Below, one piece after another: positions 10,480-20,678 of a stretch of 64,000 nt of DNA. The stretch spans positions 89,926,645 through 89,990,644 of the forward strand of contig NC_052357.1 of NCBI RefSeq assembly GCF_009727055.1, given 5' to 3'. Under the pieces are notes generated by a model, which saw only the letters and a program-made list of their open reading frames with translations, had not been told where the DNA came from and did not search any database. Position 1 is the stretch's first letter, and each line of letters starts with the position of its first letter. The position numbers and the translations under genes are program-made. The stretch comes from Benincasa hispida (lineage: Eukaryota > Streptophyta > Magnoliopsida > Cucurbitales > Cucurbitaceae).

Positions 10480-12190
10480 TTGTTGGTAAAAGCACAATTA
10501 CAAAATGTCTTGAAGTATTAAATGATAGAAAGGGAATTTATTTAATTAACTCTACTCATATTGTTTTAATTTCAAAAATTCCCACCCCTTATTCTGTTGG
10601 AGACTATAGACCTATTAGTTTGCATAATGTCATTTATAAAATCATTACAAAAACTATTTCTAATAGACTTAAACCTTTACCAAACTCTTTAGTTTCCTCT
10701 TCATAAGCTGCTTTTATCCATGAAAGAGCCATAATTGACAACATCATTCTTGACCATGAATGCCTACATCTATTAAAAAGAAGAAAGAAGAACTTGAATG
10801 GTCTTGTTGCAATTAAGTAGGACCTCAGTAAAGCATACGATAGAGTTGAATAGATTTTCTCCAAAAAATAATGCTTAAACTTGGTTTTGACCCATGGTGG
10901 GTGTCTTTTATTATGGACCGCATCTCATCGGAAACTTTCTCTATTCTCATTATGGCAACCTAAAAGGAGCATTATTTCATCTAGAGGACTCAGCCTTGTC
11001 TCCTTATTTTTTTTTTTTTTTTTGTTATTATTTGTAATTGAAGGTCTCTTATATCTTATCCAAAATGCAATATCAAGGAAGACTCTTTCAGGTTTACACT
11101 TAACCAATACTTGTCCTATCATTTCACATCTTCTATTCATGGGTGACAACATGATCTTTTGAAAAGAAAAAAAAAGAAAGAATTATTAATCAATAAACAA
11201 ATTTTGAACTCCTATGAATTAGCTCGGGTGAAAAGATCAATTATGATAAATCGACAATACTCTTCTCAGCTAATGTTAATAAGGACAGAGCTAATTTCTT
11301 ATGTAACATTCTGGGAATTTCTAATGTGAATGACTTAGGACTTTACTTTGGTATCCTGTCAATTCTCTCAAGAAGTAGATCCAAAGATTTCAGTTATATT
11401 CTATGCAAATTTGATCAAGGCTGGAAAAGGTCTTTTTTCTTTAAGGCTGGAAAGGAAATATTAATTAAGAGTATTGGTCAAGCTTTACCCACCTATGCTA
11501 TGAGTTTATTTAGACTACCAAAAGACTTTTGTAGCAATATCACAAAATCATTTTCGAAATTTTGGTGGGACTCTCAAGTTAACAAAAGGAAGATTCATTG
11601 GATGAGTTGGAAAAGAATGCATCTTCCAAAAGTTCTAGGTGACCTAAATTTCATAGATTTAGAAGGTTTTAATCAAGCCTTCATCGCCAAACAAGTCTGG
11701 AAAATTTTAATGAATCCAAACAATCTTGTTTCTATGGTTTTGAAAAGCCTCTACTTCCCAAACTCCCCAATCCTTGAAGCTCAACTTGGTAAAAAGTCTT
11801 CTTCAATTTGGAAAAGTTTTTGCTGGGGGAAAACTTATTGATAAAAGGTCTACGTTGTAGAATTGGAAATGGTTCTTCGATTCACTTGTTTTTTGATCCT
11901 TAGATCCCTTGCCCTAATACTTTTAAACCCATTTGTTTCAATCCTCTTCTTACAAACTAAAGTCACTGATTTCATTCATCTAAATGAATCCTGGAATATT
12001 AATCTTTTGGATGAGTACTTGTTCGAAGATAATATTGCTTGTATAAAAAAAAAAAATATAACTTTCTTAAGATGGAAGTTGGGAGGTAATCTTTTACCAA
12101 CTTTCCTATGATGGAAGTTGGGAGGTAATCTTTTACAAACTTTCCTATGACGGAGATCAGGAAGTCAAGATATTGACTTTTCTAATATTC
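10480..12190 (+). mobile_element. L1-type LINE relic: reverse transcriptase and C-terminal part of ORF2
   Basis: Plus-strand translation with stops and frameshifts gives the ordered RT blocks of plant LINEs: LISKIPTPYSVGDYRPISLH (about 10570), IITKTISNRLKPLPN, AAFIHERAIIDNIILDHECL, a KNLNGLVAIK block, LSKAYDRVE (about 10830), WWVSFIMDRISSETFSIL, and TCPIISHLLFMGDNMIF near 11150, where the FADD catalytic box has become MGDN. After a frame break, 11326-11841 reads open: LGLYFGILSILSRSRSKDFS, FKAGKEILIKSIGQALPTYA, FSKFWWDSQVNKRKIHWMSW, the thumb and connector of LINE RT. Then comes RIGNGSSIHLFFDP. The endonuclease half and the 3' tail are missing. A 39-bp tandem duplication lies at 12071-12148. 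This relic is unrelated in position and sequence to the LINE tail at 1.3 kb. Confidence 0.85.
12071..12148 (+). repeat. 39-bp tandem duplication in the LINE relic
   Basis: The unit begins GATGGAAGTTGGGAGGTAAT and ends TTTCCTAT. Copies at 12071-12109 and 12110-12148 differ at one base (CCAAC/CAAAC). The length is a multiple of three and a third, decayed start follows (GACGGAGATCAGG). Confidence 0.9.
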
Positions 12191-12204
12191 TTGAGATGAT
12201 GAAT

Positions 12205-12600
12205 TTATTTTGGGATCCTACATTAAATTAAAAATACAATTTACTAATAGCCTTTGGCCACTTATGGTTGTTTTCATTATTGATAATAACAATGATCAGT
12301 AAAATATGTGACATTTAAAAATCAAAACAAAAATATCTTTTTCTTTACAAAAAGTCTTTCTTTAATAACACAAGAAAATAAAATAAAATTGCATTATTGG
12401 AATGAGTGTTGTGAGATGCTAACACCTTCCTCATACACAAAAACCTACAAACCCTTTATGTTTTCTTTCCAGACCAATTTAGCATATTTTGGGTGTCCAG
12501 TCCCACTCTCCAAATCAAGATTGATAACGACTTTATTTTCCTCCTCTTGGGAACAACGTCAGTCGCTCTGTGTTGCAAACCCATAGGTCGTAGCAATAGC
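12205..12600 (+). repeat. LTR 3' portion of a Tat/Ogre-like Ty3/gypsy element (copy A)
   Basis: It contains the wording typical of plant Tat/Ogre LTR ends as I remember it: a GGAATGAGTGTTGTGAGATG segment, GCTAACACCTTCC, ACCAATTTAGCATATTTTGG, then a GATTGATAACGACT motif. A second copy of the whole block is at 26598-26985. It joins directly to a tRNA-like primer site at 12601. The left part of the LTR is lost against the LINE relic. Confidence 0.65.
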
Positions 12601-12620
12601 TTGACGACTCTATTGGGAAA
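12601..12620 (+). promoter_or_regulatory. Primer-binding site of the Tat/Ogre-like element (probable)
   Basis: TTGACGACTCTATTGGGAAA is close to TGGCGACTCCACTGGGGA, the tRNA-Arg type primer site described for Ogre/Tat elements (from memory). It follows the LTR 3' end directly. Confidence 0.5.
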
Positions 12621-13239
12621 ATGCTTTATTTGTTTTCATGTTTATATATATATATATTATTACTATTGTAATCACACACATGTACACAAACCCCCTATCT
12701 GAGCTATACCCATAAGTTTAGAATCGAGGATTAGTAGTGTCGACTTTCGTAGAGCTATGTCTCCCGTATGGGTACGCAAAAACCCTCACTCAGGTCAACC
12801 TTATTCAGGATACTGATGAGAGTGCCTCTATTTTTTTCTTGAATAAAGAGAAAACAAAGGATAACTTGAGGACCTTGCTTCATTAGACATTATAGCCTAA
12901 CCACACATATTACGTTTGTACATAGATGTAAATAATTTGTACTCCTGTTATTGTTATACTTCATAACTACGTCCCTCGATCTTCCTCATAGTTTTTCTCA
13001 TTAAAAAAATATTCTCTTTTTTTAACCGTTATTTTTTTTTTTAAAATATACCTCTTTGCAAAAAAAAAAAAAAAAAAAACAGTTTAAGTCAACTTGCATT
13101 CCAATTCATCCTCACCTCTTTCCATTTTTGCTTTATTAAAAATAAATCATTTATAAAAGCAAAAAAGAAGTCGAAGTAATGTTTTCTCCCTAATATTAAA
13201 TAATCACATCCTAAAAGAGAGATTAAAAAGAAAAAGAAA
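12621..13239 (+). other. Leader region after the Tat/Ogre-like primer site
   Basis: No coding frame. It holds GAGCTATGTCTCCCGTATGG near 12751 and poly-A/poly-T tracts (18 A at about 13062-13079). It is probably 5' untranslated DNA of the same element; no gag can be recognised downstream. Confidence 0.4.
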
Positions 13240-15030
13240 AAAATTGCACGTCATCATTTGTTATAATTATTCACTTTTACATATTTGTAAATTTTGACTT
13301 TTATGTTTGTAACAAAATCTTTGACTTTTTTCTTTTTTAAAAAAGTTTCAAAGTATTGTTATTCCAAAATATCATTTTCTTAAAAAGGAAAACATTCAAT
13401 TGTACATATTTTGCAATATATGTTTTCCATTTCCATTTTTTTGATTTTGTAAAAAGAGTATTTCAAAGTAAAGTTCTCCCTTTTTATTTTTATTTTCTTC
13501 GAAAAAAGTTATTTCACCACTCAATTGTACTTATTTTATAACATATTTTTCATTTTCGTTTCTTTGATGTTATAAAAGGACTATTTCAAAGTCATATTCT
13601 CCCTTTCTATTCTTTTATTTGAAAAGTCACACATCCATCGATTGTACATATTTTGCACTATTTTTTTTCATATTCTTAAAAAAATTCCTTGATTTTTTTT
13701 TTTAAAGAGTATTTCAAGTCATGTCCCCCTTGTATTAATTTATTTGAAAAAGTTATGCATCATTCAATTGTACATATTTTCAAGTCTTTTTTGTTTTTTT
13801 TTAAAGGGAAAATCATTTGATTTTTCTTAAAGGGGCATTTCATAATTAGATTTTTTATGTTTATTGTTCACTTGAAAAAATATATTCATACGTCGTTCAC
13901 TTAGACATTTTACAGCATATTTTTCATTCCTTCAAATCAAATCCTTTGATTTTTTTCTTGAAGTCTATGAAGTATTATTCTATATTTGCATTAAATTAAT
14001 TTGAAAAAAAAAAGTTCTTCCATTTGCTTGTACATATTATGATGTTTCAAATAAAATTTTGGAAGCCTTTCTATTTTTTTTCTTTGGTCAGAATAATGTT
14101 TTTCCAACATTTTTATTCTAAAAAAAATAAAAGAAACATGCATCATTTGTTCGTACATATTTTCAATATTTTTAACAAAATCTTTTTTTTCTAACTTTTT
14201 TTAAAATAATTATTTCTCACAATAATATTATTGCACCATATATTTTTTTTAAAATCATGAATCATCTTTTGGTACATATTTTACGTATGTTTCTAACAAC
14301 TTTTTTTTTTAAAAAAAAACTTTTTAAAGTAATGTTATTGCACCTTTTTTTTTATATATAAAAATTACAAATCATCTTTTTATACATATTTTACCGTCTA
14401 TTTTTCATATTTCTAGCATGTTTTTTCAAGAAAAAGAAACTCGCCCTTTTTCTTTAGAAAAATAATGCATCATCTATTTTACATATTTTACCAAGTATTT
14501 TTATTATGTATAACAAAATCTAATTTTTTTTCCCTAAAAAAAATCTTAAAGTAATGTCATTGTACCATATTGATTTCTTAAAAAAAAAAAATCACTCTAA
14601 CATGTATATATATATATTCTTTATAAATCTAACATTGTTTGATTTTTTTTTCAATGTAGTATTCTTTTACATATTCATTCATTAAACAAATCACGTGTCA
14701 TTAATTTGTACATACTTTTTAGGTAATTTTCAAGAATTTCAAACACATCTTTGACTTTTGAACAAAAAACCTTATTTTAAAAGCAAAGTTCTTGTTTGTA
14801 CATACTCATCTTCTTCTTAAAAAATACCATGCAATTTTCACTTGTACGTACTTTGAATCCTAATTTTCACGTTTTATACAAAATTCTTGCAAAGAAGATA
14901 AACATAAAAAAAAAAAATATATATTTTTCAACCTAATTATTCTGTTTCTTTTCTTATGAAAAATGGCATTTGTCATTTGACTTGTATGTATTCTTACCAT
15001 ATTTATCTTTTCTAAGTTTTTGAAACATCT
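13240..15030 (+). repeat. Degenerate tandem array, period about 100-130 bp, about 15 units
   Basis: A pattern recurs: (A/T)CATC-ATTTGTACATATTTT, then a TTTTTCATATTTC-like word, then ACAAAATC-TTTGATTTTTT with a T tract, then AGTATTTCAAAGTAATGTT. The TTGTACATATTTT-like word occurs near 13265, 13397, 13520, 13640, 13765, 13895, 14020, 14145, 14265, 14370, 14475, 14700, 14790, 14835 and 14975. The units are strongly diverged, so the array is old. It lies in what looks like the leader of a Tat/Ogre-like element; minisatellites are known in such elements. Confidence 0.8.
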
Positions 15031-15220
15031 TTGTTTGTAAAAAAAAGAAGTAAATTTTACTTGTAAAAGAGAAAGGAAAAAGGAAAAAAATTTCTAAATT
15101 AAAAAAAACAAATAGTTGATTTAACTTCATTCCATCTCCCCATCTCAAAAAAAAAAAAAAAAAAGTTCCATCTTCTTGATAGGAAACCTTGAAAGTTTAA
15201 ATCATGTTTGAAAAAAAGTT

Positions 15221-15223
<3 letters not shown>

Positions 15224-15264
<41 letters not shown>
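15224..15264 (+). repeat. Poly-T tract of 41
   Basis: An uninterrupted run of T, followed by CGGGTAAGATG. A run of 18 A lies shortly before it (about 15147-15164). Long pure tracts are prone to sequencing error in length. Confidence 0.95.
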
Positions 15265-15530
15265 CGGGTAAGATGACAAGAAGAAGAAGTGAAAAAGAAA
15301 AAAAAGAAAAAAAATTGTGAATGTCCTCATTGCACAAGTTTTATATAAAGCTCTCTTTTGCCTACAAGAATGCCACCTTGACCATATTTTCCTCTGAACC
15401 TCATTAAATAAATACCATACCACCCAAATCCATTTCCTAATATCCTTGACCTACATTTCTTCTTAGACCCATCATCCCATTTCGTTATTAACTCATTTGA
15501 GCTATTTGACCTAAATAAGAATTTTATTGG

Positions 15531-15675
15531 CCTACACTATAATATTATAGTGGGGCAATTGACTATTTTCTTTTGATCTATGTCGTAATACTACTATAGT
15601 GTGGCGGTTTGGTGTTTTTCTTTTGGCCTATACCATAATGTTGTTATAATTGGGCAATCCATTATTTTCCTCATC
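15531..15675 (+). repeat. Three-unit tandem repeat, period about 48 bp
   Basis: Units start at about 15531 (CCTACACTATAATATTATAG), 15578 (CTATGTCGTAATACTACTAT) and 15627 (CCTATACCATAATGTTGTTA). Each goes on with GTGGGGCAATT-like and TATTTTCTTTT-like words. The copies are diverged. Confidence 0.75.
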
Positions 15676-16252
15676 TTTACCCACATATTTGTCAACCTTA
15701 AAAACCAGGGTTTCATATTTTGTTTAGATGACTTCAAAAGTAATTTATAGTATTTATCTCTTACAGATACCATCTCAAGTCACGAAAAGATTTTGAATTT
15801 GGTCAGTTTATTTATAAGTTCCTTAACGACATATCTGATTCTTACGCTTTTCTCATACCTTTAAATTTTACATCCAAGTTATTTTGAATATCTTTCATAT
15901 CTTTCATATCTCTCTTTGATCAATCCTATTCTCTTAAATAAAGTGAGTCATTTTCTGAAGACAATAACTTTAAGGATCAGATGTGCTAGCAACCTCGGAG
16001 TAGATCTTAGTTCAAGTTCAAATTACTGGCAAATTACCAACGACTTCACAAGGAGCTACATTTGGGAACATAGCATTTTGGTTTTTGAGATATAAAGTAG
16101 CATCAAGTAATGTGGCGTATTTACCACATAGTTGTCTTCAACGAGGGATGTGGAATGGAGGAAAAAAAAGAAAAAAGAAGGAAAAGAAAAGAAAAAATGA
16201 AAAGGAAAATTAAGAACTAGCAAGTAAAAGAATTTTTTTTGATCCTTCAATG
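15676..16252. other. Unassigned sequence before Copia element 1
   Basis: AT-rich, no gene or boundary seen. A purine-rich stretch (GGAAAAAAAAGAAAAAAG and similar) lies at 16158-16210. Confidence 0.3.
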
Positions 16253-18150
16253 TGTTGGGTTTTATGCCCTAAAACTCGTAGATAGTAAATGCTATCAATT
16301 GACCATCATCAATAAAGAGTTATTGATGTTAATTCAATAAATATTATTGATTGTGTTGTATTTTATTTTGTCTTAATAACCCTAAACCCAATAAACTAAC
16401 ATTCAAGGATGCCTTATGAGTCTTGAACTGTATGTAGAGACATATAGAGATCAATGTTCAAGAAACAACCTAAAGGATCTATAGTATAGGGATAAGACTG
16501 TGTACCTTATCCTAATGACACTATGGATACGACCCACTTTGTATTTGATACAAATGCAATAATCCAACGTGTTTGTGTAGGTGACACATTAGTGAAGGTA
16601 TCCTATGCAATGAGTTTGCATAAGATCGAACCGTAAAATAGTAACCACTAGATATAACACCGTCCGTTAACTAGTTAGGTTCTTATTTCAATTGGATGAT
16701 CTAGGCAACTTAGTCTTAATCTTGAGTATATTATGAACCCTTGTTCACGAGAGATTATCCTTTGATTTTTATGGGTGAGAGTTGCCAGTTTTTCAACTCA
16801 ATAAGCCTACTATTTTAGGGACAAGATCGAGCGAGGAGCTGGGAACATAGTAATACAAGATGAAATTTACTCCTTACCAACTTCAAGGTAAGTAGATGAG
16901 TATTCCATTAAGTGGTGTCTCCAAGACTTGAACAAAGGGTCCTACTCTCTCATTGGCTCGAGAGGGATTTCTGTTTATTGATTGGACCATAAACCGATTG
17001 TTCATTAGAGAAGCACTGATACTTAAGGATACAGAGGTAACTTAAGAGTAAAATGGTAATTTGACTCAGTTGGTGTTATGGACACTCGTGAAGAACTAAT
17101 TTATTCTTATTGATCTATATCCGTGGACATAGAAATATATCTATAGTGAGAAAAGTGCAACATAGTTAACATAGTTAACGAATATTATAGAAATATATCC
17201 GTGGACATAGAAAAGTGCCCATAGTTAACGAATATTGATTAATTTGGTTAATGAGTTTAGCCAGTTCATCTCATATCGTTGGAGTTTCTGATCTATAGGT
17301 CTACCAATCCCCTTGTTAGCTCACTAAAGGATATTATAAAGGAAGGATTTGAATTGTTCAAATCAATTTAAAGAAATTGTATATTAATGTGATTAATATG
17401 TAATTGATTATAGATGTGATCTATAATTTAAATTAAGTTGGACAGAAATATTTGAATGAGATTCAAATATTTAATGCAAGCGAATTAGATTTATAAAGAA
17501 TTTAAATTAATTGAGAGGTGGTGCACATAAACATACGATGTTTATTTATGTTAATTAAATATAGACATTAAATTGGATTTAACGTATAGATGGTTATTTA
17601 ACTAATGTGCTAATTAATTAAATAAACATTTTTTAATTAATTGAGCACAAGGGTAAATTGGGAAAGACTTGGAGAAAAAGTTATTAACCATTCTCCATAC
17701 AAATTCTTCTTTATGACCCTTTTAGGGCAATGATTTCGGTGAGATTTACCCTAGCCATCAAAACACAAATAATCTCTTTACTCTCTAAGAGAAATTCTCT
17801 ATCTCTTCCTCTTTCAATTAGTTAGATACCACCTATACTTCTATTGGAATCCTTGAGAATAACAAGGTTATTCTCATGGTTGTGTTCAAGCTCGATTTAG
17901 AAGAAGTTCGTGCCAAGATCGAGAGGATTTTTCATGGAGCTCAGAAATCTTCAAAGATAAGAATGATCATCTCTTAGTTTTCCTTCTCCAAAGTATGTTA
18001 TTTTAATATGTTTTTCCTTCTCCAAAGCATGTTATTTCATATGTTTATCCTTCATATGTTCTGTTTTAGAACACTATTTTTGTTTCTTCAAAAATCAATT
18101 TTCGAGATGCAAGGTATTCACACGCTTCCGCTCGGGATTTGATTCCTACA
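16253..18150 (+). repeat. 5' LTR of Copia element 1 (about 1.9 kb)
   Basis: It starts TGTTGGGTTTTATGCCCTAA and ends GGGATTTGATTCCTACA, directly before ATTGGTATCGGGGCC. The same start and end wording occur in the solo LTR at 20679-24243, fixing both edges. It contains the GTGGACATAGAAATATATC block shared by all long LTRs in the window. At about 17115-17235 that block and GTTAACGAATATT are repeated in a local rearrangement. Confidence 0.9.
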
Positions 18151-18222
18151 ATTGGTATCGGGGCCAATTTCTTGCATCTTCGTTCTTTGTAGTTTTAAAC
18201 AAAAATCAGTTTAGAGGTTGTG

Positions 18223-18267
<45 letters not shown>

Positions 18268-20374
18268 ATCTACATTTTAAATGAAGTTTTTGCAAGATGG
18301 ATTTTTTTCAATTTTGGCACTTAAATTACTTTTAATGTGATTAAAATGTAAAAACCCTTTGTAATTTTTGGGCATTTAATTTTTGCTTTGAGTCTGTAAG
18401 TCCTGTGTCGACGAAAGAGCAAGTGTTGCTGAAGAGATCGGAAAAACGGAGGTGTTCAAGGCAAGTTTGGAGCATTAAATGCACAAAACAGAGGCATTCC
18501 ACCTTTCAGCGTTGCAACGCTAAAAGGCGAGGCATAACGTGCAATGTTACGAAGTCTTGACGGAAAGTTGGCGGCGCGCGAGCTGAATGAGTACTGAAGT
18601 TTTTTTTTGGACCTAGGAGTTTTTTTTTTTTTGTTAATTTTTAGATTAACTAATTATAAATATGATATAAAATTTATATTAATGTAATTAATTAATTTTG
18701 CATTAGAGTGCCAAAATTGGTCCAATTCTTGTTGTTTAAATTAATTTAATTATGCATTGGATGTATGTTTAGATTAATGTTTGAATTCATATTACATATT
18801 ATATATCATATAGACTAAAAAATTCCCACCTTAGAATAAACATGTTTATACATCATAATTAAATATAAGTATTATATTTTATAGATGCATGATTAAATTA
18901 GCATGCTCATGCATCATAATATAAGTGTTATGTTACAAGGATGTATGAATACATTAAGCATGTTCATGCATCATGCTATGTTATAATTGTTATAATGAAT
19001 GGTGGAATAATGTATGTGAATGCTTGATTTTCATGTATGATTAATATAAATGTTATATTTATCAAATGAAAATGGAATTTGCATTGAGCAAGACATTACT
19101 TAGAAGATATAATTTGTTGTATTTATTTAATGTCATTAGATGCAAATTTATAGGTTTTAATAAAGCACTAAAATATAAGTGTTATATTTTTAGTGAGATA
19201 GAATAAAATCTATAATCAAGAGTTGTATGTAAACATAGTCCCAAATTAATTTTAAAATGGTTTAAAATTAATTCACCTAGACTTCTATTAGAATTTTTTC
19301 TAATGAGATTAGAAATAGTTTAATCTTTTAATTTGTTTTAATAGGATTTATGAATTTTGTTAAAAGATTAAATATATAAAATAATTGCCCATAAGAGACC
19401 TTTGTTTAAGAAACGTTTTGTCTAGACAGGGGTATTTAAGCTGACGGAACATCTCCACCTAGGAATCGACCTGAAAGGTGAATTGGGCAAAAATTTTATA
19501 AGCAAACAATAAATGATTGATTTTATTAAAGAGTTTAGTAAATGAAATCAAGTATTGTTAAATTATTCAATATAAGTGTTATATTGAGCAAATTAAAAGG
19601 ACTTAGATAAATTCATTAGCCAGTTTTTAACTAAGTATAATGAAACCTTAAAAATATTAGAATAATTTAGTAGAAGAAAATTGGTATATGAGATATATCA
19701 AATTTTAGTTCTCATGTCCCTAAAAGTTCACAATGTAAGATCTATGCTCGACTTTGTGTCGCCCTGGGTGCGGCCTCCCTTCGGAAAGTATTTTTATGGG
19801 TCAATAGCAAGGTGAATTGGTAAAGTGTTCATAGTAAGTGGGAGAGGGATGCGTGTCAATGTATCCTACGGTCTCCTCCATTAGGTTGTACCGTGAGATT
19901 CCTTTGGTTCGCCTGCGTGTCATTCTGGAGCGACCATCCTTTCGAAGGGTCTGATCATAGGAGTCGGAACAACACAAACTCTAGTAATGGATAGGGTCTC
20001 TTAGGTTAATCTTCAACAGTTGTCTTTCCTTCGGTACCCTATTTAAGCATACCTCTGGGAGCCAAAAATGAGAGGGTCACACTTACGGGATGAACTAAGC
20101 TAGTTAATGAATCCTTGATCGAAAAACGGTAGCTAAAAATTATAGGAGTAAGAGTTATTCTAGTATTAATGATTTGCTGAGATTGTCTCAATTCAAGGGA
20201 GGAGTAGCTGATCACCCTTTGGTGGCTGTTGCTCTAAACCTTTGAAGTATTGTTGCAAAAACTAAATCATTATTTTAATTAGGGTTCTATGATTACATGT
20301 GTTTTTGCTAAATTGATTAGATAATTAAGTAATGGGTTAAGATGTACGGTAAATCGTTTGTTATTCATTTCAAC
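18151..20374 (+). other. Primer-binding site and long non-coding leader of Copia element 1
   Basis: ATTGGTATCGGGGCC at 18151-18165 resembles the initiator-methionine tRNA primer site (TGGTATCAGAGCC) with two changes. The leader has no long open frame. It includes a poly-T tract of 37 (18225-18261), a GC-richer segment near 18400-18590, and a segment at 19740-20060 (GGTGCGGCCTCCCTTCGG, CTACGGTCTCCTCCATTAGG) whose reverse complement reappears in the leader of the minus-strand element at 47.55-47.95 kb. So the two elements belong to related families. Confidence 0.7.
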
Positions 20375-20678
20375 ATGTCTTCCATAGTCATTTCCTTGCT
20401 TAAAAATGAAAAATTAATCGGTAAAAACTATGCGACGTGGAAATCTAACCTGAATATGATTCTGATTATTGAAAATTGGCTATTTATTTTGATGGAGGAA
20501 TGTTCTCCCATCCGCACACGCAATGCATCCCAAGCATTAAAGGATGCTTATAACCGTTGGATGAAGGCCGATGACAAGGCCCGAGTTTACATCTTGGCAA
20601 GTCTGTCTGACGTTCTTACCAAGAAGCATGCGGCCATGATGTCTGTTGTCAGATCATGGAATCGATAAACAGTGAGGG
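20375..20678 (+). pseudogene. Copia gag, N-terminal fragment (element 1)
   Basis: Translation from the ATG at 20375 gives MSSIVISLLKNEKLIGKNYA, then TWKSNLNMILIIENWLFIL and NRWMKADDKARVYILASLSD, the conserved start of this gag family. A frameshift follows near 20640; the +1 frame then reads QIMES before the solo LTR begins at 20679. About 40 codons usual between QIMES and VREHV are missing. Gag continues at 24244. Confidence 0.8.

Noticed and set aside
15202..15423. Minus-strand open frame with a poly-lysine tract
   Set aside because: Produced by the 41-T homopolymer; no other coding sign.
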